Positions 33,898 to 41,205 of a stretch of 64,000 nucleotides of DNA are shown one piece after another. The notes under the pieces were generated by a model, which worked only from the letters and a program-made list of their open reading frames with translations, did no database searches and was not told where the DNA came from. Numbering within the stretch: position 1 is the stretch's first letter; the number at the start of each line of letters is the position of its first letter. The position numbers and the translations under genes are program-made. This stretch comes from Clostridia bacterium. GTDB taxonomy: Bacteria; Bacillota; Clostridia; Peptostreptococcales; Anaerovoracaceae. The stretch is from the NCBI GenBank assembly GCA_902363595.1, contig CABJAP010000002.1, forward strand, positions 62,001-126,000, given 5' to 3'.

Positions 33898-36309
33898 ATG
33901 AAGAAACAAGGAAAAACCAAAAAACTTTTGGCCTTTCTTCTGTCGCTGACCGTATTATTTACCATGTCAGCGCCGGCGGTATGGGCCGACTCGTCAGACA
34001 GTACAATTACAGGTACAGATGACAAAGTAAAACTTTCCATCAAGTCAGGCGAGACGATCGTTTCGGCCTTTGTCCGTGACGACTATTCAGCTTACCTGCA
34101 GATCCCTAAAAATGCCAAAGTAAATGCGGGAAATGCAGAAATTGACTTGACGATGAAAAACATTGAGAGCCTGGGTATGGGGGGTATAACAAAGTCCCAT
34201 AAGATTACCATAAACACCGGAATAGAAGGTAAGGATCAGGTTGATCTGGAAAATTACATTGGACCAATTAAAGATTTCAAGAAGGCAAAAATTTCGGGTA
34301 AGATTGGTGATAAAGATTATTCTTATGCGGTAGAGACTGTCACAACAGCTACCGATTATCTTGTTAAAGCATCCACAAACACAGAACAGACTAGAGCTGC
34401 CTGGATGGAACTGGCATCCCATGTTGCCACGACTACTTATGATAAGGATGACAGCTATATGGTGATTCCGGCTAATGCGTATATGCAAATTGGAAGCGAA
34501 CGATTGAGCTTTACCGATCCGAAAGGAACACCGTTAAAATTGGATAATGCCGGTAATTTAACGGAACTGCAGAAGTCAATTCGCGATGCGGTTGAATTGA
34601 ACACCCAAGCAGCGAACTTAAAAGACGGCAGAGATGCAGAAGCCTACATCCCGGCAGGAACCATTCTGCGGGTTGGTGCAACAGAAGCCAAATTACTGCA
34701 GGGCGCGACCATCGATATGAGCGGTCTCAATAATTTGAGTTCAAATTCACTGGCCAATTTACGCGATGCGGAGACGAATGCAGACATGATCACTGCATTG
34801 ATTAATTTTGTAATGAATCCAATCACCGCAGCCAGCGGACAGCAGAATATCCAATGCAACGTCATTTTTGACAAGCAAGTCGCTGTAGATAAAGACAAAG
34901 ATGAAAACAAAACAACCATTGATACAACAGCAACCGACCAGGAAGCGCTGGACAGCACGACAGTAGACACAATTACCAATCTGCTGGCTGCCGCCGGTGA
35001 AAATGAGACCGTCGAAGTTGTAGTTCCCCAGAAGGCTGACGGAACAGCTCCAGAAATCAGTAAAGAGATAATCGAGGCAGCAAAAGGCTCACAGGCGGAA
35101 ACTCTGGTAATCAAAACAAAAGATCAAGATACAAACATCGCTGCCACTTTTGAATTTAAAACAAGTGAAATTACAGACGCATCCATCGCTGTTAAGCCAG
35201 GAATCAAAGCAGCCGTAACGGCAGATTCTGAAAAGCTGGCTGCAGAAGCCCTGCCGACAGGAGCCAAGACAATGGGTATTACCCTGGACCACAAAGGCGA
35301 TTTCCCGGCTCCTGCTACCATCACCATCGGCGTTGATCAAAAGACTTTCAAGCCTGGCGATGCTGTATATCTCTATTACATCAACAGCAAGACCAAAAAG
35401 CTGGAACTGGTAGGGGATAAAGCCCTGATCGTAAGCGATGCTCACACGGTTACCTTTACCCTGGATCATGCATCCGAATACGTGCTCTCCAGCGCAACTG
35501 TAAAAACAGCCGTAGATGTTACAGGCATCACACTCAACACCACAAAGACCAGCGTAAAGACAGGCAAGACCGTAGCCTTAAAGGCAACCGTAACACCTGC
35601 TGACGCAACCGACAAGACTGTAACCTGGACATCTTCCAACACCAAGATCGCTGCAGTAGATGCAAACGGCGTTGTAACCGGTAAAGCTGTAGGATCAGCG
35701 ACCATTACCGCTAAGACAGCCAATGGCAAGACAGCTGCCTGTGCAGTTTCCGTAAGCCTCTCCGCTCCGGAAAACGTGAAAGCCGCTTCCGCCAGCAACA
35801 CCAGCGTCAAAGTTTCCTGGAAAAAGGCAGTGGGCGCACAGAAATATCAGGTTTATCGTGCAACATCCAAAAAAGGCAAGTTCAAGAAAGTTGCCACAAC
35901 CTCCGGTGCCAGCTACACAAATAAGAAGCTGACGACAGGCAAGACCTACTACTACAAGGTAAAAGCAATTTCCGGATCAGCGACGAGTGCATACACGAAA
36001 GTTGTCAGCGCAAAACCGGTTCCCAAGGCTCCGACTCGCGTAAAGGCAAAGAAGGTAAGCAAGACCAGCATCCGGGTTTCCTGGAAAAAGGTAAGCAAAG
36101 CGAACGGATACAAGGTATACCGCGCTACTTCACAGAAGGGCAAGTACAAGGCAGTTAAGACCATCAAGCAGGGCTCAACAACCAAGTACACCAACAAGAA
36201 GCTGAAGAAAAACAGAACTTACTACTACAAGGTAAGAGCTTATCAGAAAGTAAAAGGCAAGAATGTTTATGGTACTTACTCAAAAGTTGTAAAAGCCAGA
36301 ACAAAATAA
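33898..36309 (+). CDS. Secreted surface protein with shared domain, Big_2 and tandem FN3-like domains
   Basis: The 803-residue protein has a signal peptide (KKLLAFLLSLTVLFTMSAP, cut near AVWA). Residues 35-350 are unassigned and beta-rich. The domain shared with the two larger proteins spans about 353-540 and ends DHASEYVLSS. A Big_2 domain (541-620, TWTSSNTKIAAVDANGVVTG) and two FN3-like domains (from 621 and 705) follow. The C-terminus is Lys-rich without a sorting signal. AAGAAGGAG precedes the ATG. The 135 bp gap to the previous gene has no clear terminator or promoter, so it is probably co-transcribed with surface gene 2. A strong terminator follows. Confidence 0.85.
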   Translation: MKKQGKTKKLLAFLLSLTVLFTMSAPAVWADSSDSTITGTDDKVKLSIKSGETIVSAFVRDDYSAYLQIPKNAKVNAGNAEIDLTMKNIESLGMGGITKSHKITINTGIEGKDQVDLENYIGPIKDFKKAKISGKIGDKDYSYAVETVTTATDYLVKASTNTEQTRAAWMELASHVATTTYDKDDSYMVIPANAYMQIGSERLSFTDPKGTPLKLDNAGNLTELQKSIRDAVELNTQAANLKDGRDAEAYIPAGTILRVGATEAKLLQGATIDMSGLNNLSSNSLANLRDAETNADMITALINFVMNPITAASGQQNIQCNVIFDKQVAVDKDKDENKTTIDTTATDQEALDSTTVDTITNLLAAAGENETVEVVVPQKADGTAPEISKEIIEAAKGSQAETLVIKTKDQDTNIAATFEFKTSEITDASIAVKPGIKAAVTADSEKLAAEALPTGAKTMGITLDHKGDFPAPATITIGVDQKTFKPGDAVYLYYINSKTKKLELVGDKALIVSDAHTVTFTLDHASEYVLSSATVKTAVDVTGITLNTTKTSVKTGKTVALKATVTPADATDKTVTWTSSNTKIAAVDANGVVTGKAVGSATITAKTANGKTAACAVSVSLSAPENVKAASASNTSVKVSWKKAVGAQKYQVYRATSKKGKFKKVATTSGASYTNKKLTTGKTYYYKVKAISGSATSAYTKVVSAKPVPKAPTRVKAKKVSKTSIRVSWKKVSKANGYKVYRATSQKGKYKAVKTIKQGSTTKYTNKKLKKNRTYYYKVRAYQKVKGKNVYGTYSKVVKARTK

Positions 36310-36342
36310 GTTGAGATTGACCACAATCACACATTAATAAGA

Positions 36343-36390
36343 GGGCGCGGCCGTATGAAGCGATTTGCTTTATGCGGCCGCCCGTCTTTT
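36343..36390 (+). terminator. Intrinsic terminator after surface gene 3
   Basis: GGGCGCGGCCG and CGGCCGCCC pair as a GC-rich stem, extended inward by TATGAAGC and GCTTTATG, and are followed by GTCTTTTAT. It ends the surface gene 2-3 transcript. Confidence 0.85.
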
Positions 36391-36480
36391 ATCTGGGCGG
36401 CTCGTAGGATTACAGAGCAAAACCGGAGGCTGTCAAAAGCCAATAGACGATCAATAAAAGCTAAGAAAATGGTCAATTTG

Positions 36481-36565
36481 TTACGGAATCAGTCTCATTT
36501 GTTACATGGTTGCTATGTAACAAAATAAAAGTACCTAAAAATGGTCAAACCCCTTGACAATGCTT
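36481..36565 (+). promoter_or_regulatory. Surface-gene promoter module 3, without a gene
   Basis: TTAC at 36481 is followed 21 bp later by GTTACA-N9-TGTAAC (36501-36521), then exactly 32 bp to TTGACA at 36554-36559. A 17 bp spacer without a G run leads to TAGTAT at position 36577. The centre of the operator (GGTTGC) is shared with module 2. The AAATAAG string that follows also matches modules 1 and 2. No surface gene lies downstream; a hairpin and then an IS200-type element follow. Confidence 0.75.
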
Positions 36566-36636
36566 GCTTTCAGAGTTAGTATAATAATACAAACAAACTT
36601 CGAAATAAGAAATTCCTTACAATAATTACATGCACC

Positions 36637-36674
36637 AATAGAGCGGGCTTTGCGAAAGCAAAGCTCGTTCTATT
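36637..36674 (+). terminator. Hairpin behind the orphan promoter
   Basis: A 17 bp stem (two G-T pairs) closed by a GAAA loop is formed by AATAGAGCGGGCTTTGC and its complement. The T-rich tail is part of the stem's far arm, followed by TTATTG. It is the third terminator-like hairpin standing shortly after a module promoter. The sequence before it resembles that before the terminator of surface gene 1, so it may be a former 3' end. Confidence 0.7.
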
Positions 36675-36809
36675 TTATTGTATGAACGAAAACCACGGGC
36701 TATGCCTGTGGTTCCGGAGAGCTTCCAGCGGTGAGCAGAAAAAAGAAAACCTCCATTTGTTACAATAAGACTAGGTCTGCCAACCAAAGTAACAAAGGAG
36801 GTATCCAAA

Positions 36810-36839
36810 ATGGATAAAAATAGTCTAGCACACACCAAA
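36810..36839 (+). pseudogene. IS200-type transposase, first 10 codons
   Basis: ATG after AAAGGAGG opens MDKNSLAHTK, the usual start of IS200 TnpA proteins. At codon 10 the frame runs into foreign DNA. The continuation WNCKYHIVFAPKYRRK begins at 40623, in the same frame, so joining 36839 to 40623 restores a normal family N-terminus. This fixes the insertion point of the inner element. Confidence 0.85.
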
Positions 36840-36843
36840 GTAC

Positions 36844-36862
36844 AGTTTACAAGGGACTACAC
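36844..36862 (+). repeat. Left terminal inverted repeat of the mobilizable element
   Basis: AGTTTACAAGGGACTACAC is the inverse complement, with one mismatch, of the sequence at 40596-40614. The element boundary lies 4 nt outside it. Confidence 0.85.
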
Positions 36863-36895
36863 AAGGTAACGGTCTGACGGGAGATGTGCCGCCCA

Positions 36896-37255
36896 TCAGA
36901 TTTTCCATGTAATGTTTAAGCTGTCGCTTGTGGCGGCTATGGTGGTAATCATCAAATCCACCACCCGCCGCTTGCCGTCAAAGGATACGCTGTCCCAAGT
37001 GTCGAGATAGCCGGAAATCTGGCTGATCTGTTCCGGGCTGATGGCTTCCACAGTCAAGCCCCGCTTAATGTTTCGCACCAACTCTTGAAACTTCGGGCGG
37101 TCTGTGTTCTTGCCGCTGTACCCTTTGTCTGTGTATTCCTTGCAGTTACTGCCTTTCAATTCGTATTAGCAAAACTCAATCTGGCTTTCAATGGAAATGC
37201 TGTCCTTCTTGTCCACCGACTGTCTTGCATAGATTGCGTCTATCCGATTGTTCAT
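36896..37255 (-). pseudogene. Large serine recombinase remnant
   Basis: Reading the minus strand from 37255 gives MNNRIDAIYARQSVDKKDSI and SIESQIEFC, then an in-frame TAA at 37168-37166, then YELKGSNCKEYTDKGYSGKN and TDRPKFQELVRNIKRGL. This is the catalytic N-terminus of a resolvase/invertase-type recombinase with Ser in ARQS. Near residue 66 it jumps into a C-terminal segment (EAISPEQISQISGYLDTWDS). Family members are about 500-550 residues, so most of the DNA-binding middle is deleted. The nonsense codon and the deletion make it inactive. It sits at the left end of the element, the normal place for its integrase. Confidence 0.85.
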
Positions 37256-37348
37256 TTGTCGCTCCGTTTCTTCAAAAAGAAACGGAGCTGCTGACAGTTT
37301 TATTATACCGCCAGCAGCCCCGCAAATCAATGTTGTCGTTGGAAAACC

Positions 37349-37561
37349 TTACGCCCCGGCTTCCTCCTCCTGCCGCTTGTCGGCGTACTTGCGGAACACG
37401 TCATAAAGCTGCTGCTCCAATTCCCGGCGTTTCGCCGCTTCCTGTTCCGGGGTGAATACTGGGGAGAGATTTTCCAGCGTGATTTCCTTTCTCTGAAAAG
37501 TCACGACCTCTGTTTCTTTTCTGCACCTGATACCGCTTATAAAATCACCTATCCTTCCCAT
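37349..37561 (-). CDS. Small protein of mobile-element type, unknown function
   Basis: The frame encodes up to 70 residues with the core ETEVVTFQRKEITLENLSPV and PEQEAAKRRELEQQLYDVFR, helical and charged. Such short proteins are often seen between recombinase and relaxase genes in clostridial mobile elements. The start is uncertain: the ATG overlaps the end of the upstream remnant and has no ribosome binding site, while an internal GTG just before ACTTTTCAG has a plausible one. Its function is unknown. Confidence 0.5.
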   Translation of the reverse strand: MGRIGDFISGIRCRKETEVVTFQRKEITLENLSPVFTPEQEAAKRRELEQQLYDVFRKYADKRQEEEAGA

Positions 37562-38172
37562 ATTGCTGTTGCCGTTTCAGTTCTGCCAACACATCGGGCG
37601 GAATACGGTCAAGTACCCGCTGGATATTATGTAATTCGCTTTCCAGCTTCGCCCGTTCCATCGTGTCTTTCGTCTTGCCGTTTTCGCAGGCCTTTGCCCT
37701 TGCTTCCAGCTTGCGGTTTTCTTCCAAAAGGTCATTTATCGTGACCTTGTACTTTTTCAGTTGTCCGGAGAAATTCTCCATCTGCGGGAACCATTTTTTC
37801 AGCATGGCGAGGGCTTCCTCTTTCTTCCTTCCGGCGTTCAGCGGGTGAATGCCGTCCAGCGTGGCCTCAATCGCCCTTGCCTGTTTGGAACGGGGAACGA
37901 AAGCCGCCCCGCACTCGGCGCACCGCTTCACGCTGTCGCTATGGAAAATCTCCGCTTCCAGCGCCTTGTCCTAGGGTAGCACCGCCCAGCGAAACCACTT
38001 GCAGCAGATGGAATAGGAGATAGTCTGGGGGTAGACACATTCCTCCCCATCATCCAGTATCAGGCAGTTGCCGTTCTCATAGTTGCAGCAGGTTTTCCGA
38101 ATAAAGGCGTTTGCCCGTCTGCGCTGCGCCGCCGCCCGGTGTGCGCTCTATCTCTGGTAGTTTTTTGCTCAT
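37545..38172 (-). pseudogene. Fusion remnant of a Cys-rich accessory gene and a relaxase
   Basis: From 38172 the frame starts MSKKLPEIERTPGGGAAQTG. A frameshift follows after SENLLQL; the next frame continues CCNYENGNCLILDDGEECVY and SICCKWFRWAVLP, then meets TAG at about 37973. It resumes as DKALEAEIFHSDSVKRCAEC. This is a Cys-rich small protein common beside relaxase genes. At about GAAFVPRSKQAR it passes without a stop into AIEATLDGIHPLNAGRKKEE and LAMLKKWFPQMENFSGQLKK, the C-terminal coiled region of a MobA/MobL-type relaxase, ending QQQYGKDR. The relaxase nicking domain is gone. Three lesions show it is dead. Confidence 0.75.
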
Positions 38173-38246
38173 GCGTTCCTCCGTTCTCCCGAAAGCCGTT
38201 CCTGCCCCCTCCCGGCGGCGTGTTCCGGCATTGGTACGCTGGCCTG

Positions 38247-38295
38247 CTTCGGGCCAAGTTAACCCGAAGTGACTTCTGGACATTTTGTCCAGAAG
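38247..38295. other. oriT-like inverted repeats, site 1
   Basis: CTTCGGG-N9-CCCGAAG (38247-38269) is followed at once by CTTCTGGACA-TTT-TGTCCAGAAG (38273-38295). A 12 bp core TCGGGCCAAGTT recurs at 40465-40476. Paired inverted repeats just upstream of a relaxase operon are where a transfer origin is expected. The nick site cannot be assigned from sequence. Confidence 0.45.
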
Positions 38296-38524
38296 TGGCG
38301 GCGTTATGGCGTACTTCCCTAGCCGGTAATATCTCTTTCGGACGGTCATTCACTTGTGCCTGTCCATCGATGAACTAACACAAGTCTACACTTTTTTGAC
38401 CGCCCGTCCCGTATATCCGAAAGGTTGGAAATACGGCTGAAAAACGCACTATTTCCACGCTCCCGGAATTGTGGTAGAATAAAGATACAGAAAGGAAAAT
38501 CCGAGCTTGTAAGGGAGAAATCGT

Positions 38525-39016
38525 ATGAGCAGAAAAGAAGTTACAACAAAAGAAGATTTAATGAGTGTTGTCAGTCTATTAGAAAATGCGGGCATATCAT
38601 ATTGGATTGACGGCGGGTGGGGTGTTGATATATTGGCAGGAAAACAAACAAGAGTTCATCGGGATATTGATGTAAATTTTGATTCTCAACATACAGAGAA
38701 ATTGTTAAATCTGCTTTTTGAGTTTGGATATGAAGTAGATACTGATTGGAAACCTGTAAGAATAGAGTTATATAGCGAAAAACACGGTTATTTAGATATA
38801 CACCCATTTGTCCTGAATAAGGACGGAACTGCGAAACAAGCGAATTTAGAGGGCGGTTGGTATGAGTTTGAAAAAGACCTTTTTGGTAGCGCTGTTTTTG
38901 AAGAAAAGACAATTCCATGTATATCTGTAAAGGGACAAAAAATCTTTCATAGAGGCTATGATTTGAGAGATAAGGATAAGCACGATATTTTAATTCTCGA
39001 AAGTATTTCAAGATAA
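38525..39016 (+). CDS. lnu(C): Lincosamide nucleotidyltransferase, Lnu(A/C)-like
   Basis: The 163-residue cytoplasmic enzyme adenylylates a hydroxyl of lincomycin and clindamycin and so gives resistance. It matches the small Lnu family throughout: YWIDGGWGVDILAGKQTRVH with RDIDVNFDSQHT, where GG-W-G-V-D and the D-x-D pair are the nucleotide and metal site (about residues 33-57), HGYLDIHPFVLNKDGT, and GYDLRDKDKHDI at the C-terminus. The class letter C is provisional and rests on resemblance only. AAGGGAG precedes the ATG, and a TAGAAT box lies about 50 bp before it. The gene is intact and much more AT-rich than the mobility genes, indicating cargo of separate origin. Confidence 0.85.
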   Translation: MSRKEVTTKEDLMSVVSLLENAGISYWIDGGWGVDILAGKQTRVHRDIDVNFDSQHTEKLLNLLFEFGYEVDTDWKPVRIELYSEKHGYLDIHPFVLNKDGTAKQANLEGGWYEFEKDLFGSAVFEEKTIPCISVKGQKIFHRGYDLRDKDKHDILILESISR

Positions 39017-39069
39017 TTTGTAGTATTTCAGCTCCCCATTTGTCGAGTGTTCAAAGTAAGGGGGATAGC

Positions 39070-39838
39070 ATGGCTTTGACAATACAGGAACGCATAAAAG
39101 ATCTGCGTGTGGAGCGCGGGCTGACGCTGGAACAACTTGCAGAGCAGACCGGGCTTTCCAAGTCCGCGCTGGGCAGCTACGAAGCGGACGAGTACAAGGA
39201 CATCAGCCACTATGCCCTTATCAAGCTGGCAAAGTTTTACGGCGTGACCGCTGATTATCTGTTAGGGCTGACCGAAACAAAAAATCACCCAAACGCCGAG
39301 CTTGCAGACCTGCGTTTGAGTGAGGCGATGATAGACCTGCTGAAAAGCAGATGGATTGACACCGGTCTGCTTTGTGAGTTGGCGGCGCATCCGGATTTTG
39401 TCAAGCTGCTGGCAGATATACAGATTTATGTGGAGGGTAACGCCGCCACACGGATACAGAACTTGAACGCATGGGTAGATGTGGCGAGGGCTGAAATCGT
39501 GGAGAAGTACCAACCGGGTGAGCATGACAAGACTGCCGGAGTGCTGCAAGCCGCCCATGTGCGGGAGGGCGACTATTTCATCAGCCGGGTACATGACGAT
39601 ATTGACGCTATCATGGAGGACATACAGCAATACCATTGTGGACGAACTCAAACGGGATTTAGAGGAAGTGGCGAGCTTCAAGGGCAGCCGGGCGGAACAA
39701 CTGTTGATGGTATTCTGCAAGCAGACAAAGTTACGTTATAACAAGCAGACAGAGGAAGAAAAACAATGGCTGACCCGGATTATCCAAAAATCCGAACTGG
39801 CGAAAAGCTATGTGCCGCAAAGGGGTAAAAGAAAATGA
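39070..39838 (+). pseudogene. Cro/C1-type HTH regulator, frameshifted
   Basis: The frame begins MALTIQERIKDLRVERGLTL with EQLAEQTGLSKSALGSYEAD, a standard helix-turn-helix (about residues 18-40), and continues as a helical C-terminal domain to about residue 186 (DDIDAIMEDIQQ). There the frame shifts: the original frame reads on into unrelated residues to 39741, while the next frame carries the family-like tail NTIVDELKRDLEEVASFKGS and ends AKSYVPQRGKRK at 39838. The DNA-binding part is intact, so a product with an altered tail may still bind DNA. It follows lnu by 53 bp. Confidence 0.7.
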
Positions 39839-39885
39839 CAAGTACGCCTTTGGCAAATAAGGCGTACAGCTTAGAGGAGAGATCG

Positions 39886-40389
39886 ATGGAAGATTTATTA
39901 AAAGAAGAAACCTATAGTTTTGTCAGTCCTAAGGACAAGAAATTTATAATAGCCTTTGAAGCTGAAATGGATAGGCTCGGATATACCAGCAACCAGACAA
40001 TTGGGGACGGATATTGTTGGGGGCGGAAAATGATAATCTACACGAAGGCGAACGTGAAAAGCAAAAAATCCTTCGCCCGGATTTATTTGCGCGAAGATGA
40101 CCTTATTCTTCGCATGTATTTCAGCAATATAGACAAACATAGACAGGCTATTGAACAGGCTCCCGACTATATACAGCAAGCCTTTACTGGTGCTTACGGA
40201 GCTTGTAAGCATTGCCATAATATGAAAGAGGACGGTTCATGTAACCACAGGAAAAGCTATACCCTTCACGGAAAACAATACGAATTCTGTGACGGTTTTG
40301 CTTTTTGGTTTTTTTCTCCCGACCTTGCAAGAATACCAGATTATATCAAGCTGTTTCTCGCCTTTTACCCTGAAAAGAGGAAAAAGTGA
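39886..40389 (+). CDS. Unknown protein with a Cys/His cluster
   Basis: The protein has 167 residues when started at the ATG at 39886, which has AGAGGAGA 5 nt upstream; an in-frame ATG at 39835 overlaps the preceding stop. Visible features are GYCWGRKMIIYTKANVKSKK, an alpha/beta body and a Cys/His cluster CKHCHNMKEDGSCNHRKSYT near residues 105-125 that could bind metal. I recognise no family. It is the last gene of the mobilizable element before its right end, and is more AT-rich than the mobility genes, like lnu. Confidence 0.6.
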   Translation: MEDLLKEETYSFVSPKDKKFIIAFEAEMDRLGYTSNQTIGDGYCWGRKMIIYTKANVKSKKSFARIYLREDDLILRMYFSNIDKHRQAIEQAPDYIQQAFTGAYGACKHCHNMKEDGSCNHRKSYTLHGKQYEFCDGFAFWFFSPDLARIPDYIKLFLAFYPEKRKK

Positions 40390-40614
40390 TAGCGGTGCCT
40401 TATTGGTATAAGCCGCAATCGCATAACAGGCTCGACTGGCTTTGCCGGGTGTCTATACACAACATCGGGCCAAGTTGGCCCTAAGTCCAGACGAAGGACG
40501 AGGGACGGGGGCTCCATATACGCCCTGTCTGCTGACGAAAACAGCCTTGCGCTTGCGGCCTTCGCCCTACAAGCACAGCCTGTTTCACGGTCTGCGTGTA
40601 GTCTCTTGTAAACT
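40390..40614. other. Right end of mobilizable element with oriT-like site 2
   Basis: No gene is supported. GGGCCAA-G-TTGGCCC (40467-40481) is a perfect inverted repeat and shares the core TCGGGCCAAGTT with site 1 at 38249-38260. The right terminal inverted repeat is at 40596-40614. The GC-rich stretch between resembles non-coding ends of conjugative elements. Confidence 0.45.
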
Positions 40615-40622
40615 GACCTAAA

Positions 40623-41064
40623 TGGAATTGCAAATATCACATTGTGTTTGCACCGAAGTATCGTAGGAAAGTGATTTATGGAACAATCAAAGTGGACATA
40701 GGAAAGATTTTGAGGAAACTGTGTGAGCAAAAAGGGGTGGAGATCATCGAAGCAAATCTATATCCGGACCATGTCCATATGCTTGTGCGTATTCCACCGA
40801 AAATCAGTATTTCAAGTTTCGTGGGGTATCTCAAAGGAAAGAGCTCGTTGATGATTTTTGATCGACATGCGAATATGAAATACCGCTATGGAAATCGGAA
40901 ATTCTGGTGCAAAGGGTATACAGGTAGATACCGTGGGAAGGAACAAGAAAGCCATTCAAGAATACATAAGGAACCAATTGCAGGAAGACATAGCCAACGA
41001 CCAGATCAGTAAAAAAGAATACATCGACCCATTTAAAAAAGAAGATCCGGAAGAGGATAAATAA
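40623..41064 (+). pseudogene. IS200-type transposase, main part, frameshifted
   Basis: From WNCKYHIVFAPKYRRK this part contains the HUH motif in YPDHVHMLVRIPPK and the conserved GYLKGKSSLMIFDRHANMKY and NRKFWCKGY. Right after this an extra base (TAT ACAG GTA, near 40920) shifts the frame. In the corrected frame the rest reads VDTVGRNKKAIQEYIRNQLQ, with the catalytic Tyr in E-Y-I-R-N-Q, and ends DPEEDK at 41064. Thus the HUH site and the catalytic Tyr are on different frames, in addition to the loss of the first 10 codons to the insertion. The gene is inactive twice over. A CCCCTC/GAGGGG hairpin follows. Confidence 0.85.
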
Positions 41065-41205
41065 AGAACCCCTCTTGGAGGGGTAGTCTGAGAATGTAAT
41101 GCGATTGGCAGACCTTTTTCACAATGCATCTTGAGATGCTCGCAGGCAGGGGTGCCTTTCAGGCACAGTGCAAACCACCCGTTCACACGGGTGGTGCTGA
41201 TTAAT

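Larger units (their letters stand above)
36840..40619. mobile_element. Decayed mobilizable element carrying a lincosamide-resistance gene
   Basis: The element is about 3780 bp and is bounded by inverted ends, AGTTTACAAGGGACTACAC (36844-36862) and GTGTAGTCTCTTGTAAACT (40596-40614), which differ at one base. AAA flanks it on both sides, as a 3 bp overlap or duplication. Inside are a deleted serine recombinase, a small unknown gene, a Cys-rich-protein/relaxase fusion, two oriT-like sites, an lnu-type gene, a frameshifted HTH regulator and an unknown gene. Base composition shifts sharply: the mobility part is GC-rich, the lnu gene AT-rich. Large serine recombinases of the TndX/TnpX group are known to move such elements. 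With its recombinase broken it cannot move by itself. Confidence 0.8.
36685..41205 (+). mobile_element. IS200-type insertion sequence, interrupted by another element
   Basis: A left-end hairpin AACCACGGGC-TAT-GCCTGTGGTT (36691-36713) precedes a transposase gene start at 36810. The rest of the transposase lies at 40623-41064, and a right-end hairpin ACCACCCGT-N4-ACGGGTGGT is at 41174-41195. Subterminal hairpins rather than inverted ends are typical of IS200/IS605 elements, which move as single strands. The 3.78 kb between the gene halves is a separate element. The exact outer ends cannot be fixed without an empty site. Confidence 0.8.

Noticed and set aside
14234..36309. Sortase-anchored surface proteins
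   Set aside because: None of the large secreted proteins has an LPXTG-type motif followed by a hydrophobic helix and basic tail at the C-terminus, and no sortase gene is present in the window.
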